64,000 nt of DNA from Streptomyces sp. CBMA152 (GCF_014596475.1 NZ_MECJ01000025.1:62001-126000), one strand, 5' to 3'; counted from the stretch's first letter, positions 35,570 through 44,680 are shown. Made by a program: numbers and translations. The notes: generated by a model from the sequence alone, not told the origin.

Positions 35570-36832
35570 ATGTCGCTTCTGAACACCCCCCTCCATGAGC
35601 TGGACCCGGACGTCGCCGCCGCCGTCGACGCCGAGCTCCACCGTCAGCAGTCCACCCTCGAAATGATCGCCTCGGAGAACTTCGCTCCGGTCGCGGTCAT
35701 GGAGGCCCAGGGCACGGTCCTTACCAACAAGTACGCCGAGGGCTACCCGGGACGCCGCTACTACGGCGGCTGCGAGCACGTGGACGTGACCGAGCAGATC
35801 GCGATCGACCGGGTCAAGGACCTGTTCGGCGCGGAGTACGCCAACGTCCAGCCGCACTCCGGCGCCTCCGCCAACCAGGCCGCCCTGTTCGCGATCGCCC
35901 AGCCCGGCGACACGATCCTCGGCCTGGACCTGGCGCACGGCGGCCACCTCACCCACGGCATGCGGCTGAACTTCTCCGGCAAGCAGTTCAACGTGGTCCC
36001 GTACCACGTCGACGAGGCCGGTCTGGTCGACATGGCCGAGGTCGAGCGCCTGGCCAAGGAGTACCGTCCCAAGGTCATCATCGCGGGCTGGTCCGCCTAC
36101 CCGCGCCAGCTGGACTTCGCGGAGTTCCGCCGCATCGCGGACGAGGTCGAGGCCCTCCTGTGGGTCGACATGGCGCACTTCGCAGGGCTGGTCGCGGCCG
36201 GGCTGCACCCGAACCCGGTGCCGTTCGCGGACGTGGTCACCTCCACCACGCACAAGACGCTCGGCGGCCCGCGCGGCGGCATCATCCTGGCCCGGAACAA
36301 GGACTTCGCGAAGAAGCTGAACTCCGCGGTCTTCCCGGGCTTCCAGGGCGGCCCGCTGGAGCACGTGATCGCGGCCAAGGCGGTGTCCTTCAAGGTCGCC
36401 GCCTCGGAGGAGTTCAAGGAGCGCCAGCAGCGCACCCTGGACGGCGCCCGCATCCTGGCCGAGCGCCTGGTCCAGGACGACGTCACCGCGCACGGCGTCT
36501 CGGTCCTGTCCGGCGGCACGGACGTGCACCTGGTCCTGGTGGACCTGCGCAACTCCGAGCTCGACGGCCAGCAGGCCGAGGACCGCCTCCACGAGGTCGG
36601 CATCACGGTCAACCGGAACGCCGTCCCGAACGACCCGCGGCCCCCGATGGTCACCTCGGGCCTGCGGATCGGCACCCCGGCGCTGGCCACCCGCGGTTTC
36701 GGCGCGGACGACTTCCGTGAGGTCGCCGACATCATCGCCGAGACCCTGAAGCCGGACTTCGACAAGGACGCCCTTGCCGCCCGGGTCTCCGCCCTGGCCG
36801 CGAAGCACCCGCTGTACCCCGGCCTGAAGTAG
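35570..36832 (+). CDS. glyA: Serine hydroxymethyltransferase
   Basis: 420 residues. Key motifs are STLEMIASENF, YPGRRYYGGCEHVD, HSGASANQAALFA and the PLP Schiff-base Lys229 in TSTTHKTLGGPRGG, plus GLRIGTPALATRGF near the end. It converts glycine and methylene-tetrahydrofolate to serine, using the one-carbon unit made by the upstream glycine cleavage proteins. ATG 35570 is 25 nt after gcvH. Confidence 0.98.
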   Translation: MSLLNTPLHELDPDVAAAVDAELHRQQSTLEMIASENFAPVAVMEAQGTVLTNKYAEGYPGRRYYGGCEHVDVTEQIAIDRVKDLFGAEYANVQPHSGASANQAALFAIAQPGDTILGLDLAHGGHLTHGMRLNFSGKQFNVVPYHVDEAGLVDMAEVERLAKEYRPKVIIAGWSAYPRQLDFAEFRRIADEVEALLWVDMAHFAGLVAAGLHPNPVPFADVVTSTTHKTLGGPRGGIILARNKDFAKKLNSAVFPGFQGGPLEHVIAAKAVSFKVAASEEFKERQQRTLDGARILAERLVQDDVTAHGVSVLSGGTDVHLVLVDLRNSELDGQQAEDRLHEVGITVNRNAVPNDPRPPMVTSGLRIGTPALATRGFGADDFREVADIIAETLKPDFDKDALAARVSALAAKHPLYPGLK

Positions 36833-36833
36833 T

Positions 36834-36903
36834 TTCGTACCCTTTTATTCGTACGAACCTTCGGGGCACCGCGCACACTGGACAGTGAGTGCGGTGCCCC
36901 GAA
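36834..36903. terminator. Two hairpins between glyA and sdaA
   Basis: Hairpin 1: TTCGTAC (36834-36840) with GTACGAA (36851-36857), starting right after the glyA stop. Hairpin 2: a perfect 13-bp stem TTCGGGGCACCGC / GCGGTGCCCCGAA (36860-36872 and 36891-36903), with an inner CACTG-GA-CAGTG (36876-36887). They could end the gcv transcript or form the leader of sdaA, whose GTG is at 36982. Confidence 0.65.
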
Positions 36904-36981
36904 CCCTTGCACCGCCCGTTCCACCTGCTCGCTCTGCACCACCTGGCAGACAACGGCGTCTACCTCACCAAGGAGTCTCTC

Positions 36982-38352
<1,371 letters not shown>

Positions 38353-38375
38353 TCGCTCACTGATCCGTACGTACG

Positions 38376-38409
38376 CGACGGGCGCGCTCCTTGCGGGGCG
38401 CGCCCGTCG
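38376..38409. terminator. Bidirectional terminator after sdaA
   Basis: A perfect 12-bp stem CGACGGGCGCGC (38376-38387) / GCGCGCCCGTCG (38398-38409), extendable with TCC/GGG to leave a TTGC loop. It lies between convergent stops 38352 and 38431. Confidence 0.85.
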
Positions 38410-38430
38410 TGCGTGGTACGGGATGAACCG

Positions 38431-39090
38431 TTACGCCTTGAAGTCGTCCGTGCGCTCCGGCGAGGCCGCCGCGAGCGCCTCGGTGATCTCCTCGACGCCG
38501 CCCCGGAGCCCGTACACCGGGGTGTTGGGCTGCTGGCGCCAGGACTCGTCGATGCCGCCCGCGTCCACGGTGTCGAAGCCCAGCTCGTCGATGAGGTCGC
38601 GGATCAGTTGCTTGGCGGCCTTGTCGTCGCCCGCCACCGGCAGCGCGACGCGGTCGGGGTCGCCCTGGGGCAGGGCCTTGGTGATGATGTCCTCGGCGTA
38701 CGTGCCGTTGAACGCCTTCACGACCGCGTGGCCGATGTGCTGCTCGGTCCAGCGGCTCTCGGTGAGCCCCGCCTCGATCTCGGCGATCAGGCCGTCGCGC
38801 TGCTGGGGGTAGTAGTTGCCGGTGTCGAGCACGGCGACGTTCTCGTCCGCGCCGTCCAGGAACCCGGCGGGCAGGTCGGGGACGTTCTTGAGCGGGATGG
38901 TGACGACGACGAGCCGCGCGCCCTTGGCGACGTCCGCGATGTCGGCGGGCGTGGCCCCGGTCTCCTCGGCGAGGGCCGTCAGGGTGTGCGGGCCGCGCGA
39001 GTTGGCGACGGAGACGTCGTGCCCGAGCGCGGTGAGACGACGGGTCAGGTTGCCGCCGATGTTGCCCGCGCCGATGATGCCGATCTTCAT
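38431..39090 (-). CDS. NADPH-dependent F420 reductase-like / NADP-binding oxidoreductase
   Basis: 219 residues. Rossmann start KIGIIGAGNIGGNLTRRLTALGHDVSVANSRGP with the NADP-type Ser-Arg after beta-2, then LVVVTIPLKNVPDLP, VLDTGNYYPQQRDG, HAVVKAFNGTYAEDI and VAGDDKAAKQLIRDLIDELG. This is the Fno-like family; many members act on substrates other than F420, so the cofactor partner is not certain. ATG 39090. It stands alone between sdaA (convergent) and the EF-hand gene. Confidence 0.88.
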   Translation of the reverse strand: MKIGIIGAGNIGGNLTRRLTALGHDVSVANSRGPHTLTALAEETGATPADIADVAKGARLVVVTIPLKNVPDLPAGFLDGADENVAVLDTGNYYPQQRDGLIAEIEAGLTESRWTEQHIGHAVVKAFNGTYAEDIITKALPQGDPDRVALPVAGDDKAAKQLIRDLIDELGFDTVDAGGIDESWRQQPNTPVYGLRGGVEEITEALAAASPERTDDFKA

Positions 39091-39206
39091 GAAACTGGCC
39101 TTCCCCGTGTCGTTGCCTTGTGTTGCGAGATCCACAACTCGGGTGGCCGGAAGGAAATTCCGGGCGGGCGGCACGAATCTGGCGGGCCGCCCGGCCGGAG
39201 GCGGGG

Positions 39207-39428
39207 TCACTTGTTCAGGGACGCCCAGAACTCCTCGAAGGAGAGCTTGCCGTCGCCGTTGGCGTCCTTGGCCGCGATGATCGCCTTGGCCACGGTCTCG
39301 GTGACGTGGTAGTCGCCCAGCTGCGCCATGACCTGCTTGTACTCGGCCGCGGTGATCTCACCGTCGCCGTTGATGTCGAGCTTCGCGAACGCCTTGCGGG
39401 CCTCTTCGATGTCCGCCACTGGGTCCAC
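39207..39428 (-). CDS. Two-EF-hand calcium-binding protein (calmodulin-like)
   Basis: 73 residues with two canonical 12-residue calcium loops: DINGDGEITAAE (about 18-29) and DANGDGKLSFEE (55-66), with Asp, Asn, Asp at 1, 3 and 5 and Glu at 12 in both. It has the helix-loop-helix spacing of half a calmodulin. Streptomyces encode several such proteins (Cab series), and some affect sporulation; I cannot assign the exact one. The start is GTG 39428 or GTG 39419, and the latter has a better upstream GGGTGG. Divergent from the cyclodipeptide synthase gene. Confidence 0.92.
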   Translation of the reverse strand: MDPVADIEEARKAFAKLDINGDGEITAAEYKQVMAQLGDYHVTETVAKAIIAAKDANGDGKLSFEEFWASLNK

Positions 39429-39684
39429 CCCTATCTTGGTGCGTTTTTGACGGGGGTCAGACTAACGGGCCCCGGGCCCGCCCGGTGCGGCGGCCGGTCG
39501 CCAACGCACTTGGTCGTCGCCCCGCCCGCAAACATCACCCCCGGTGTTTCGAGGGGGCGAATTCCCGCCAAAAGGCCGGGACCCCCTTCCCTACGCTCCG
39601 CACCCGGGCGATAACTTCGTGCTGTCGCCGCCACACCGGGAGCACAGGGCTCCCAGGGACTCGCGGCGCTGGGGCGATTCAGGA

Positions 39685-40404
39685 GTGACTGCCACCACTG
39701 AAGCAACCACCACGTTTACCTTCCAGCCATTCACCCGCAGTTGCCGCTTCATCTGGGACGAGGGCGATCACGTCCTCATCGGGGTGAGCCCGGGCAACAG
39801 CTACTTCAGCGCGGACCGCATCGCCGAACTCGTCCGCTGGGCCTCCACCCGCTTCGACCGGGTCGATCTCGTCTACGCCGACCGCCATGTGGCCCGGATG
39901 TTCGCCGCGTTCGGCTACGACGAGGAGCACGCCGAGCGGCGGGCGTCGAAGGAGCTGAAGGCGGTCCGCAGGCGCATCGTGCGCGGTGTCGAGGAGGCGG
40001 CCCGGCCGGGTCTGCCGGTCGGCGTGCACGCGCTCTCGGAGTTCGCCGGGAACCAGGTGTACGACCTGCTGCACCGCCGGGTGCGGCACTTCCTCGCCAT
40101 CGACCGCGAATTCCGCACGGGCTGCGAGGAGATGGCCGCGGCGTTCCTCTCGGGCAAGGCCGACGGCACCCAGGCGAGCCCCGAGCAATTGGCCGCCTGC
40201 CTCGACTACATCGCCGCCGAACTGCCCTTCTTCCTCGACACCCCGGGCATCCTCGGCGTCCCGTCCTCGGTGTCCTGCTACCACGCGCTGATCCCGCTCA
40301 CCGAGCTGCTGTACGCCAAGGGCGGCGGCCTGCGCGCCTCACGCAACCAGGCGTACGCGGTCGTGCGCCCGCACCCCGTTCCCGCGGAAGGAGTCGCGGC
40401 ATGA
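39685..40404 (+). CDS. tRNA-dependent cyclodipeptide synthase, Rv2275-like (NYH subfamily)
   Basis: 239 residues from GTG 39685. The nucleophile is Ser35 in HVLIGVSPGNSYFS, with Asn38 nearby; Tyr175 and Glu179 lie in CLDYIAAELPFF, and the Tyr199-His200 pair in GVPSSVSCYH, which places it in the NYH group. By eye it matches recalled Rv2275 (cyclo-dityrosine synthase) along its length: QPFTRSCRFIWDEGDH, FFLDTPGILGVPSS, LLYAKGGGLRASRNQ. It would take two aminoacyl-tRNAs and release a diketopiperazine. AGGAG overlaps the GTG, so spacing is poor; an in-frame GTG at 39619 is an alternative. The stop overlaps the P450 start (ATGA). Confidence 0.93.
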   Translation: MTATTEATTTFTFQPFTRSCRFIWDEGDHVLIGVSPGNSYFSADRIAELVRWASTRFDRVDLVYADRHVARMFAAFGYDEEHAERRASKELKAVRRRIVRGVEEAARPGLPVGVHALSEFAGNQVYDLLHRRVRHFLAIDREFRTGCEEMAAAFLSGKADGTQASPEQLAACLDYIAAELPFFLDTPGILGVPSSVSCYHALIPLTELLYAKGGGLRASRNQAYAVVRPHPVPAEGVAA

Positions 40405-41615
40405 GCGGCACGACCGACACCGGCACCGGCACCCAGCGGCTGCTCGACTTCCCGCTCGGCCGGCGCGGCGACGTACTCCCCGAGGAGTGCGCCGCGCTGC
40501 GCGCCAAGGAGCCGGTGGCCAAGGTGCGCACCATGACCGGCGACACCGCCTGGCTGGTGAGCAGTTACGCGCTGGCCAAACGGGTCCTGGAGGACGACCG
40601 GTTCAGCCTCAAGGACACCGCCGCCCCCGACGCGCCGCGCCAGTACGCGCTGACGATCCCGCCGGAAGTCGTCAACAACATGGGCAACATCAACAGCGCG
40701 GGGCTGCGCGGCGCCGTGATGAAGGCGCTCAATCCGCGCACCGACGACCTGCGCGAGTGGCTGCGGGAGCGGGCCGACGAGTTCGTCGACGGGCTGCTCG
40801 CCGAGGGGCCTCCGGCGGACTTCCGGGCGGGGTTCGCCGACCCCTTCTCGGCGGCGCTGCACTGCAAGGTCATCGGCGTGCCGTTCGCGGACTGGCGCCG
40901 CCTGATGTCGGGCCTGGACATCGCGTTCATGACCAGCCCGCACTCCTTCGAGGGCTCCCGCCTCAACTGGTACAAGGACCTCGGCTACATGGTCGACCGG
41001 CTCAACGCGCCCCCGGACCAGCGCGCGGGCCTGCTCGCCCGCCTCGCCGACCTGCGTACGGAGGAGGAGTCCGCGCATCTTACCGACGAGATGCTGGCGA
41101 CGGTCGCGGTCTCGCTCTTCGGCGCGGGAGCGGTGTCGACGTCCGCGTTCCTGGTCCTGGCGGTGCTCGCGCTGCTCCAGCACCCCGAGCTCATCACGTA
41201 TCTGCGGGAGCACCCGGAGCGCATCGGCCGGGCCGTGGACGAGCTGCTGCGCTGGAACCTGTCCATCGGCGACGGCCTGCCGAGGCTGGCGACCGAGGAC
41301 GCCCAGGTCGGCGAAGTCCTGGTGAAGAAGGGCGAGTTGGTGCTCGTCCTGGTCGAGGGGGCCAACTTCGACCCGGAGGTCTTCACCGACCCGGACCGCC
41401 TCGACCTGGACCGCGAGCACAACCCGCACCTCTCCTTCGGCGCGGGCCGCCACTTCTGCCCGGCGACGGGCCTGGGCCGGGTGCACGCGGAGATCGCGCT
41501 CACCGCCCTGGTCGAGCGGCTGCCGGGGCTGCGCCTGGCGGTCCCGCCCGAGCAACTGGTGTGGCGCACCGGCTTCATCAAGCGTCTGCCGGAGCGGCTG
41601 CCCGTCCTCTGGTGA
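40401..41615 (+). CDS. Cytochrome P450, CYP121-like
   Basis: 404 residues. Heme Cys353 lies in SFGAGRHFCPATGLGR (the usual Gly two after Cys is Ala), E-x-x-R is Glu281/Arg284, and the I-helix reads LFGAGAVSTSAF, lacking the common acid-Thr pair as CYP121 does. By eye it resembles recalled M. tuberculosis CYP121 closely, including IPPEVVNNMGNI and LPRLATEDAQVGEVLV. Pocket equivalents kept are T85, V90, V91, N93, F176, W190 and S246; changed are Lys394 (Arg386), Ile393 (Gln385), Ile289 (Phe280) and Leu70 (Met62). It likely oxidises the diketopiperazine made by the overlapping synthase gene. A terminator follows directly. Confidence 0.94.
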   Translation: MSGTTDTGTGTQRLLDFPLGRRGDVLPEECAALRAKEPVAKVRTMTGDTAWLVSSYALAKRVLEDDRFSLKDTAAPDAPRQYALTIPPEVVNNMGNINSAGLRGAVMKALNPRTDDLREWLRERADEFVDGLLAEGPPADFRAGFADPFSAALHCKVIGVPFADWRRLMSGLDIAFMTSPHSFEGSRLNWYKDLGYMVDRLNAPPDQRAGLLARLADLRTEEESAHLTDEMLATVAVSLFGAGAVSTSAFLVLAVLALLQHPELITYLREHPERIGRAVDELLRWNLSIGDGLPRLATEDAQVGEVLVKKGELVLVLVEGANFDPEVFTDPDRLDLDREHNPHLSFGAGRHFCPATGLGRVHAEIALTALVERLPGLRLAVPPEQLVWRTGFIKRLPERLPVLW

Positions 41616-41635
41616 ACCCGGAGGACGGCGGACAC

Positions 41636-41670
41636 ACGGCTGCCCCCGGGCGATCCCCGGGGGCAGCCGT
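41636..41670. terminator. Bidirectional terminator after the P450 gene
   Basis: Perfect 15-bp stem ACGGCTGCCCCCGGG (41636-41650) with its complement at 41656-41670 and a 5-nt loop CGATC. Convergent stops lie at 41615 and 41691. It bounds the synthase-P450 unit on the right. Confidence 0.9.
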
Positions 41671-41690
41671 ACGTACGAACGCGCCCTGCC

Positions 41691-42869
41691 TCAGCGGAAG
41701 ATGCCGGTGTGGCCCAGCGAGTAGCGGCCGGGCTGCGGGTAGACCGCCAGGCCGTGCGGGCCGGAGCCGACCGGGATCCGGGCGAGCTCCTGGCCGGTGG
41801 CGGTGTCGATCGCGTACACCTCGCCGTCGTAACGGCCCGACAGCCACAGGACCTTGCCGTCCGCCGAGACACCGCCCATGTCGGGGCTGCCGCCGTCCGG
41901 CAGATGCCATTTCTTGGTGAGTTTGTTCTGGCCGAAGTCGAAGATGGAGATGGAGCCCTCGCCGCGGTTGGAGATGTACATCTCCTTCGAGTCGCGGCTG
42001 ATGTAGAGGCCGTGGCAGCCCTTGCCGGTGGGCAGCAGCGTCGGCGTGCCGAACCGGTCGCCGTCGAGCACCCACATCCCGTGCGCCATCATGTCGGCGA
42101 TGTAGAAGGTCTTGCCGTCCGGGGACATCTTGACGTCCTGCGGCATCGCCCCGTCGAACGGCAGCTTCTGATGGGCGACGACCTCCATCTTCTCGGTGTC
42201 GACCTTGAGCAGTTCGCCGGAGAACTCGCAGGAGACGATGAAGTACCGCCCGTCCATGGAGAAGTCGGCGTGGTTGACGCCCGCGCAGTGCACCGGGACG
42301 GTCTTGACCCGCTTCATGGTGACCGGGTCGCGGAACGCCAGCTCGCGGTCCATCGACGCCATGACGACCGCGTACTTGCCGTTGGGCGTGAAGTAGAGGT
42401 TGTACGGGTCCGAGACCTGGACCGTGCGGCCGGCCTTGCCGGTCGCCGGGTCGATGGCGGTGAGGCTGTCCCCGAGGTCGTTGTTGACCCACAGCGTCTT
42501 CATGTCCCAGGAGGGGACCACGTGCTGGGGCTGGTGGCCGACCTTGATGGTCTCGATGACCTTGTACGTCTTGGGGTCGATCACCGAGACCGTGTTGGAG
42601 TTGGTGTTGGGCACGTAGACGCGGTCGAGGAAGTCCTTCACTGCGGGCTGGAGGGCGTTCGGCCGGTCGGCGGCGTAGGCGTCCTTGGGGTCCAGGACCG
42701 GCGGCATCCCGGGCAGGCCCTGCACCGCGGCCTTCTTCTGCACGGGCGGCGCGACGGCCTTGGTGCCCAGGGCCTCGTCCCCGCCCTTGTCCCCGGACGA
42801 ACAGCCGGCGAGCGCGGCGAGCAGGAGGCCGGCGAGCAGCGCGGCGGTCCTCTTGGTGGCGGTCAGCAT
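41691..42869 (-). CDS. YVTN/YncE-like beta-propeller lipoprotein
   Basis: 392 residues. Signal and lipobox: TATKRTAALLAGLLLAALAG then Cys at about 23. The body has repeated beta-propeller blades with DRVYVPNTNSNTVSVIDP, TLWVNNDLGDSLTAIDPATG, KTFYIADMMAHGMWVLDGD, MYISNRGEGSISIFDF and LWLSGRYDGEVYAIDTATG. Such proteins are exported scaffolds, often binding or sensing. ATG 42869 shares TGATG with the upstream deacetylase stop, so both are co-translated. Function is unknown. Confidence 0.92.
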   Translation of the reverse strand: MLTATKRTAALLAGLLLAALAGCSSGDKGGDEALGTKAVAPPVQKKAAVQGLPGMPPVLDPKDAYAADRPNALQPAVKDFLDRVYVPNTNSNTVSVIDPKTYKVIETIKVGHQPQHVVPSWDMKTLWVNNDLGDSLTAIDPATGKAGRTVQVSDPYNLYFTPNGKYAVVMASMDRELAFRDPVTMKRVKTVPVHCAGVNHADFSMDGRYFIVSCEFSGELLKVDTEKMEVVAHQKLPFDGAMPQDVKMSPDGKTFYIADMMAHGMWVLDGDRFGTPTLLPTGKGCHGLYISRDSKEMYISNRGEGSISIFDFGQNKLTKKWHLPDGGSPDMGGVSADGKVLWLSGRYDGEVYAIDTATGQELARIPVGSGPHGLAVYPQPGRYSLGHTGIFR

Positions 42870-43678
42870 CAGGTCAGCAACTCCGTGGTGGTCACCGCGC
42901 GCAGATGGCGGCGGTCGAGGTCGGCGAGGAGGGCCGGCAGCGCGGCGACCGTGTCCGCGTAGCCGAAGTGCAGACTCACCACGGATCCGTTGCGGATCCG
43001 CCCGGTGACGTTGCGCGTCACGGCCGACGCGCCGGGCGAGGTGAAGTCGAGCGAGTCGACGTCGTACGACAGGACGTGCGGGTACCCGGCCCGCCGGGCC
43101 AGTCGCAGCACGAGCGGTGTCGCGTACTGGGTGCGGGACGGGCGGAACCAGGTCCCGACGGAGCCGGTGAGCCGGCGCAGCCGGTCCGCGCACTCGCTGA
43201 TCTCCGCGTACGCCTCCTGCTCCGGCAGGGCCGAGATGTCGATGTGGCGCTGGGTGTGGTTGCCGAGGTCGTGGCCGCCGTCGAGGATGCGGCGGGCCAT
43301 CTCGGGGTGTTCGTCGAGCCAACTGCCGACGGCGAGGACCGTGACATGGGCGCCGCCGCGCTCGGCCTCGGCGAGGACGGCGTTGGCGATCTTGGGGTCG
43401 CCCTGGCCGTGGAAGGTGAGGGCGACCATCGGGCGGTCTCTCGGCCCGTGCGCGATCTGGCCGGGCTGACCGGGATACGAGCGGGGCGCGGGGGCGGCGC
43501 GGGTGGTGCCGGGACGGGCGGAGGCCCGGGACGCGGCGGGGGTGGGCGAGCGGGACGCCGGGGCCGCGCCGCCCTTGTCGTCCGAGCAGGCGGCGGCGAA
43601 GGCCCCCGCGACGGCCGCCCCCGCCCCGGCTCGCAGTGCGCTGCGGCGGTCGACCCCACGGGGAAATGGATTCAGCAC
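42869..43678 (-). CDS. NodB-like polysaccharide deacetylase homologue, exported, altered catalytic motif
   Basis: About 269 residues. The N-terminus carries VDRRSALRAGAGAAVAGAF and a lipobox-like A-A-A-C, so Tat export and lipid attachment are plausible. NodB-domain marks are MVALTFHGQGDPK (motif 1, normally TFDDGP), GGHDLGNHTQRHIDI (metal His pair, conserved), WFRPSRTQY and VLSYDVDSLDF. The first motif lacks the usual Asp-Asp, so catalysis may be altered or lost. GTG 43678 is chosen for the signal peptide; no good ribosome site exists, and ATG 43816 in frame would add 46 odd residues. Coupled to the beta-propeller gene by TGATG. Confidence 0.82.
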   Translation of the reverse strand: MLNPFPRGVDRRSALRAGAGAAVAGAFAAACSDDKGGAAPASRSPTPAASRASARPGTTRAAPAPRSYPGQPGQIAHGPRDRPMVALTFHGQGDPKIANAVLAEAERGGAHVTVLAVGSWLDEHPEMARRILDGGHDLGNHTQRHIDISALPEQEAYAEISECADRLRRLTGSVGTWFRPSRTQYATPLVLRLARRAGYPHVLSYDVDSLDFTSPGASAVTRNVTGRIRNGSVVSLHFGYADTVAALPALLADLDRRHLRAVTTTELLT

Positions 43679-44102
43679 ATGGACATTTAAGTGCGGCGGG
43701 GGGCGGAACGTAATGATTGACCCAATTGAGGACCTTTGCGGGTCGCCCCGGACACGCCATGATCGAGATCGTCTGGATCGAGGAATCACCCATAGAGTTC
43801 GATACTTATTCATCATTTGGAAGGTCCGTGCTCTAGCTCACCTACGATTCACAGCTAAACTGTGGCGGTCTGTGGAAGTTTGTCCGAGTAAGGACTTTTG
43901 GCGTGAAGGCCCCCCGTCTGCCATAGTCGGGGACACGACCCCTCATTGACCCGAGTTCGGTCGTCTTCAGTCGCCGTGGATCACACCCCTTTCGGTCCGC
44001 GGCGGCGCTCCGCAGAAGCCCCCGCAGCCATGCCCCACCCCGGCGCGCACGGGGGCTTCGGCGCATCCGGGGCACGGCCGTGGCCCGGCTCGACGGCCCG
44101 GC
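43679..44102. other. 424-nt gene-free region, AT-richer than its surroundings
   Basis: I see no gene. The part from about 43700 to 43880 is clearly AT-richer (for example CAATTGAGGACC, GATACTTATTCATCATTTGG), which fits a promoter zone for the deacetylase gene on the minus strand. No recognised operator or hairpin stands out. Confidence 0.6.
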
Positions 44103-44606
44103 TCAGCGGTCGGCGACGCGCATCTCGAACCACGTCGTCTTGCCCCGGGGCAGCAGGTCGACGCCCCACCGGTCGGAGAGCTTGTCGACGAGGAAGAGCC
44201 CGCGGCCGCTGGTGTCCATCTCATGGACCGGCATCAGACAGGGCAGCCCACGTGAGGGGTCGCGCACCTCGATCCTGATCCAGCCCCGGCGGCGCAGCAT
44301 CCGCAGCCCGAAGGCGCGCGCGCCGGTGTGCCGCACGGCGTTGCCGACGAGTTCGGAGACGAGCAGGATCGCCTGCTCGGCGAGCGCCGGGGACAGGCCC
44401 CACTGGCGCAGTATCACGCACTGGGTGAGCCGTCTCGCGGTGGCCGCGGACTCGGGGCGGGACGGCAGCCGCACCTCTTCTTCCGTCGGGTTGCCGAACA
44501 ACTCCAGTGCCTGGAGCGCCCGTTCGTCCTCGACGGCCGGCGTCCACCGAGCCGCGGTCGCGCTGCCGCGCTGCCGCGGTTGTTCCACACCCTCCAGCCC
44601 CGCCAT
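44103..44606 (-). CDS. RsbW-like anti-sigma / ATP-binding (HATPase_c) protein
   Basis: 167 residues. The GHKL ATPase boxes are visible: N-box ILLVSELVGNAVRHTGA, G1-like EVRDPSRGLP, and G2-like MDTSGRGLFLVDKLSDRWG. Such short proteins in Streptomyces are serine kinases that bind sigma factors or act on anti-anti-sigma proteins. No sigma or antagonist gene is adjacent. ATG 44606; the open frame continues further up to 44771 but looks non-coding. Two hairpins precede the start (44638-44680). Confidence 0.88.
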   Translation of the reverse strand: MAGLEGVEQPRQRGSATAARWTPAVEDERALQALELFGNPTEEEVRLPSRPESAATARRLTQCVILRQWGLSPALAEQAILLVSELVGNAVRHTGARAFGLRMLRRRGWIRIEVRDPSRGLPCLMPVHEMDTSGRGLFLVDKLSDRWGVDLLPRGKTTWFEMRVADR

Positions 44607-44637
44607 GGACCCATCATGGCCGCCCGAAGGGGTCCGC

Positions 44638-44680
44638 GGGGCCGTTCCCGGGGAAAACGGCCCCCGGAACCAGAGGTTCC
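44638..44680. promoter_or_regulatory. Hairpin pair upstream of the RsbW-like gene
   Basis: GGGGCCGTT / AACGGCCCC (44638-44646 and 44656-44664) and GGAACC-aga-GGTTCC (44666-44680). They lie 32-74 nt before ATG 44606 on the minus strand. They may form a leader structure or a terminator/attenuator; no other evidence. Confidence 0.4.

Noticed and set aside
36840..36851. TTTTATT tract read as a classical terminator U-run
   Set aside because: It lies inside the loop of the TTCGTAC/GTACGAA hairpin instead of after a stem, so it is not an intrinsic-terminator tail.
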